Positions 63,726-64,000 of a stretch of DNA of 64,000 bases are shown here, piece by piece; position 1 is the first letter of the stretch, and the number at the start of each line of letters is the position of its first letter. The translations under genes and the position numbers were made by a program. The stretch comes from Tubiluchus corallicola (taxonomy: Eukaryota; Priapulida; Priapulimorpha; Priapulimorphida; Tubiluchidae), in assembly GCA_030141605.1 (NCBI GenBank), contig JAQGDQ010000189.1, forward strand, positions 186,001 through 250,000, written 5' to 3'. Under the pieces are notes generated by a model that was given only the letters and a program-made list of their open reading frames with translations, did not search any database and was not told the origin of the DNA.

Positions 63726-64000
63726 TATGATAGCCTAATCTTAAATACAGCAAAAATCTCAAAAATAAGTGAGCTCACAACTTTACTCAACAAACTTTAC
63801 CCTGTCTATATACGCCTGAGTTAAAAATACTCACAAATCTAAGGCCGATGTACAAAATATAGGATCATAAGGCACAATATGAGTAAAATTTGACTATAGC
63901 AAACTATAAAAATATAAAGAATTAAAAACTAAAAACTCTAATACTAATTAATGACTAAAAACAAAAAACAAATTTTGAAAAATGTATAAAACCTACATTT
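63726..64000. other. Right end of window, no feature recognised
   Basis: Very AT-rich sequence without a coding frame or repeat that could be supported. Confidence 0.5.

Overview
The window is an AT-rich animal nuclear genome segment. Coding exons are short and interrupted by GT-AG introns, two genes are intronless, and transposon relics and minisatellites fill the introns and the spaces between genes. Every gene recognised belongs to a metazoan family (QKI, BTF3, NASP, cGAS-like receptor, DTL/Cdt2, FAM162). An invertebrate is most likely, but nothing in the sequence fixes the species, and all exon models were assembled by eye from splice signals and family resemblance.

Layout: (1) 1-6.8 kb, the 3' half of a quaking (QKI) gene on +, followed by a dense run of ACTAAC motifs, the quaking recognition half-site. 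(2) 7-13.8 kb, an intergenic transposon field holding a pogo-like element, a piggyBac-like element with a hAT-like element inside it, and a 62-72 bp tandem array. (3) 13.8-18.8 kb, complete BTF3 on -, five coding exons, 161 aa. (4) 18.9-20.6 kb, the head-to-head BTF3/NASP spacer, with an E-box, a CRE and an E2F-like site close together. (5) 20.6-47.5 kb, complete NASP histone chaperone on +, fourteen coding exons, 502 aa. Its introns carry most of the repeats and, in intron 8, an intronless ankyrin-repeat cGAS-like receptor gene on the same strand that is cut by one in-frame TGA. (6) 48.6-62.6 kb, a local duplication cluster: two intronless DTL/Cdt2 genes on + (558 and 525 aa) flank two FAM162-like genes on -. 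(7) 62.6-64 kb, repeats only.

The most unusual signal is structural. Three tandem arrays coincide with splice sites. A 35-bp array ends in the 3' splice site of a QKI exon. A 45-46 bp array ends in the 3' splice site of NASP exon 12. A 42-bp array repeats the 5' splice site of NASP exon 13 thirteen times at exactly constant spacing. The other leading observations are the nested ankyrin-cGLR gene with its TGA, the QKI-motif cluster behind QKI itself, the diverging DTL pair of which only one copy has an E2F-like site upstream, and a repeat resembling a hammerhead or Penelope-type terminal region that was later split by an insertion carrying heat-shock elements.

NASP and DTL are both S-phase chromatin genes (histone H3-H4 chaperone; CRL4 substrate receptor acting on PCNA-bound targets), and both have E2F-like sites nearby. 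This suggests shared cell-cycle control but no operon-like link. The other genes look functionally unrelated neighbours.
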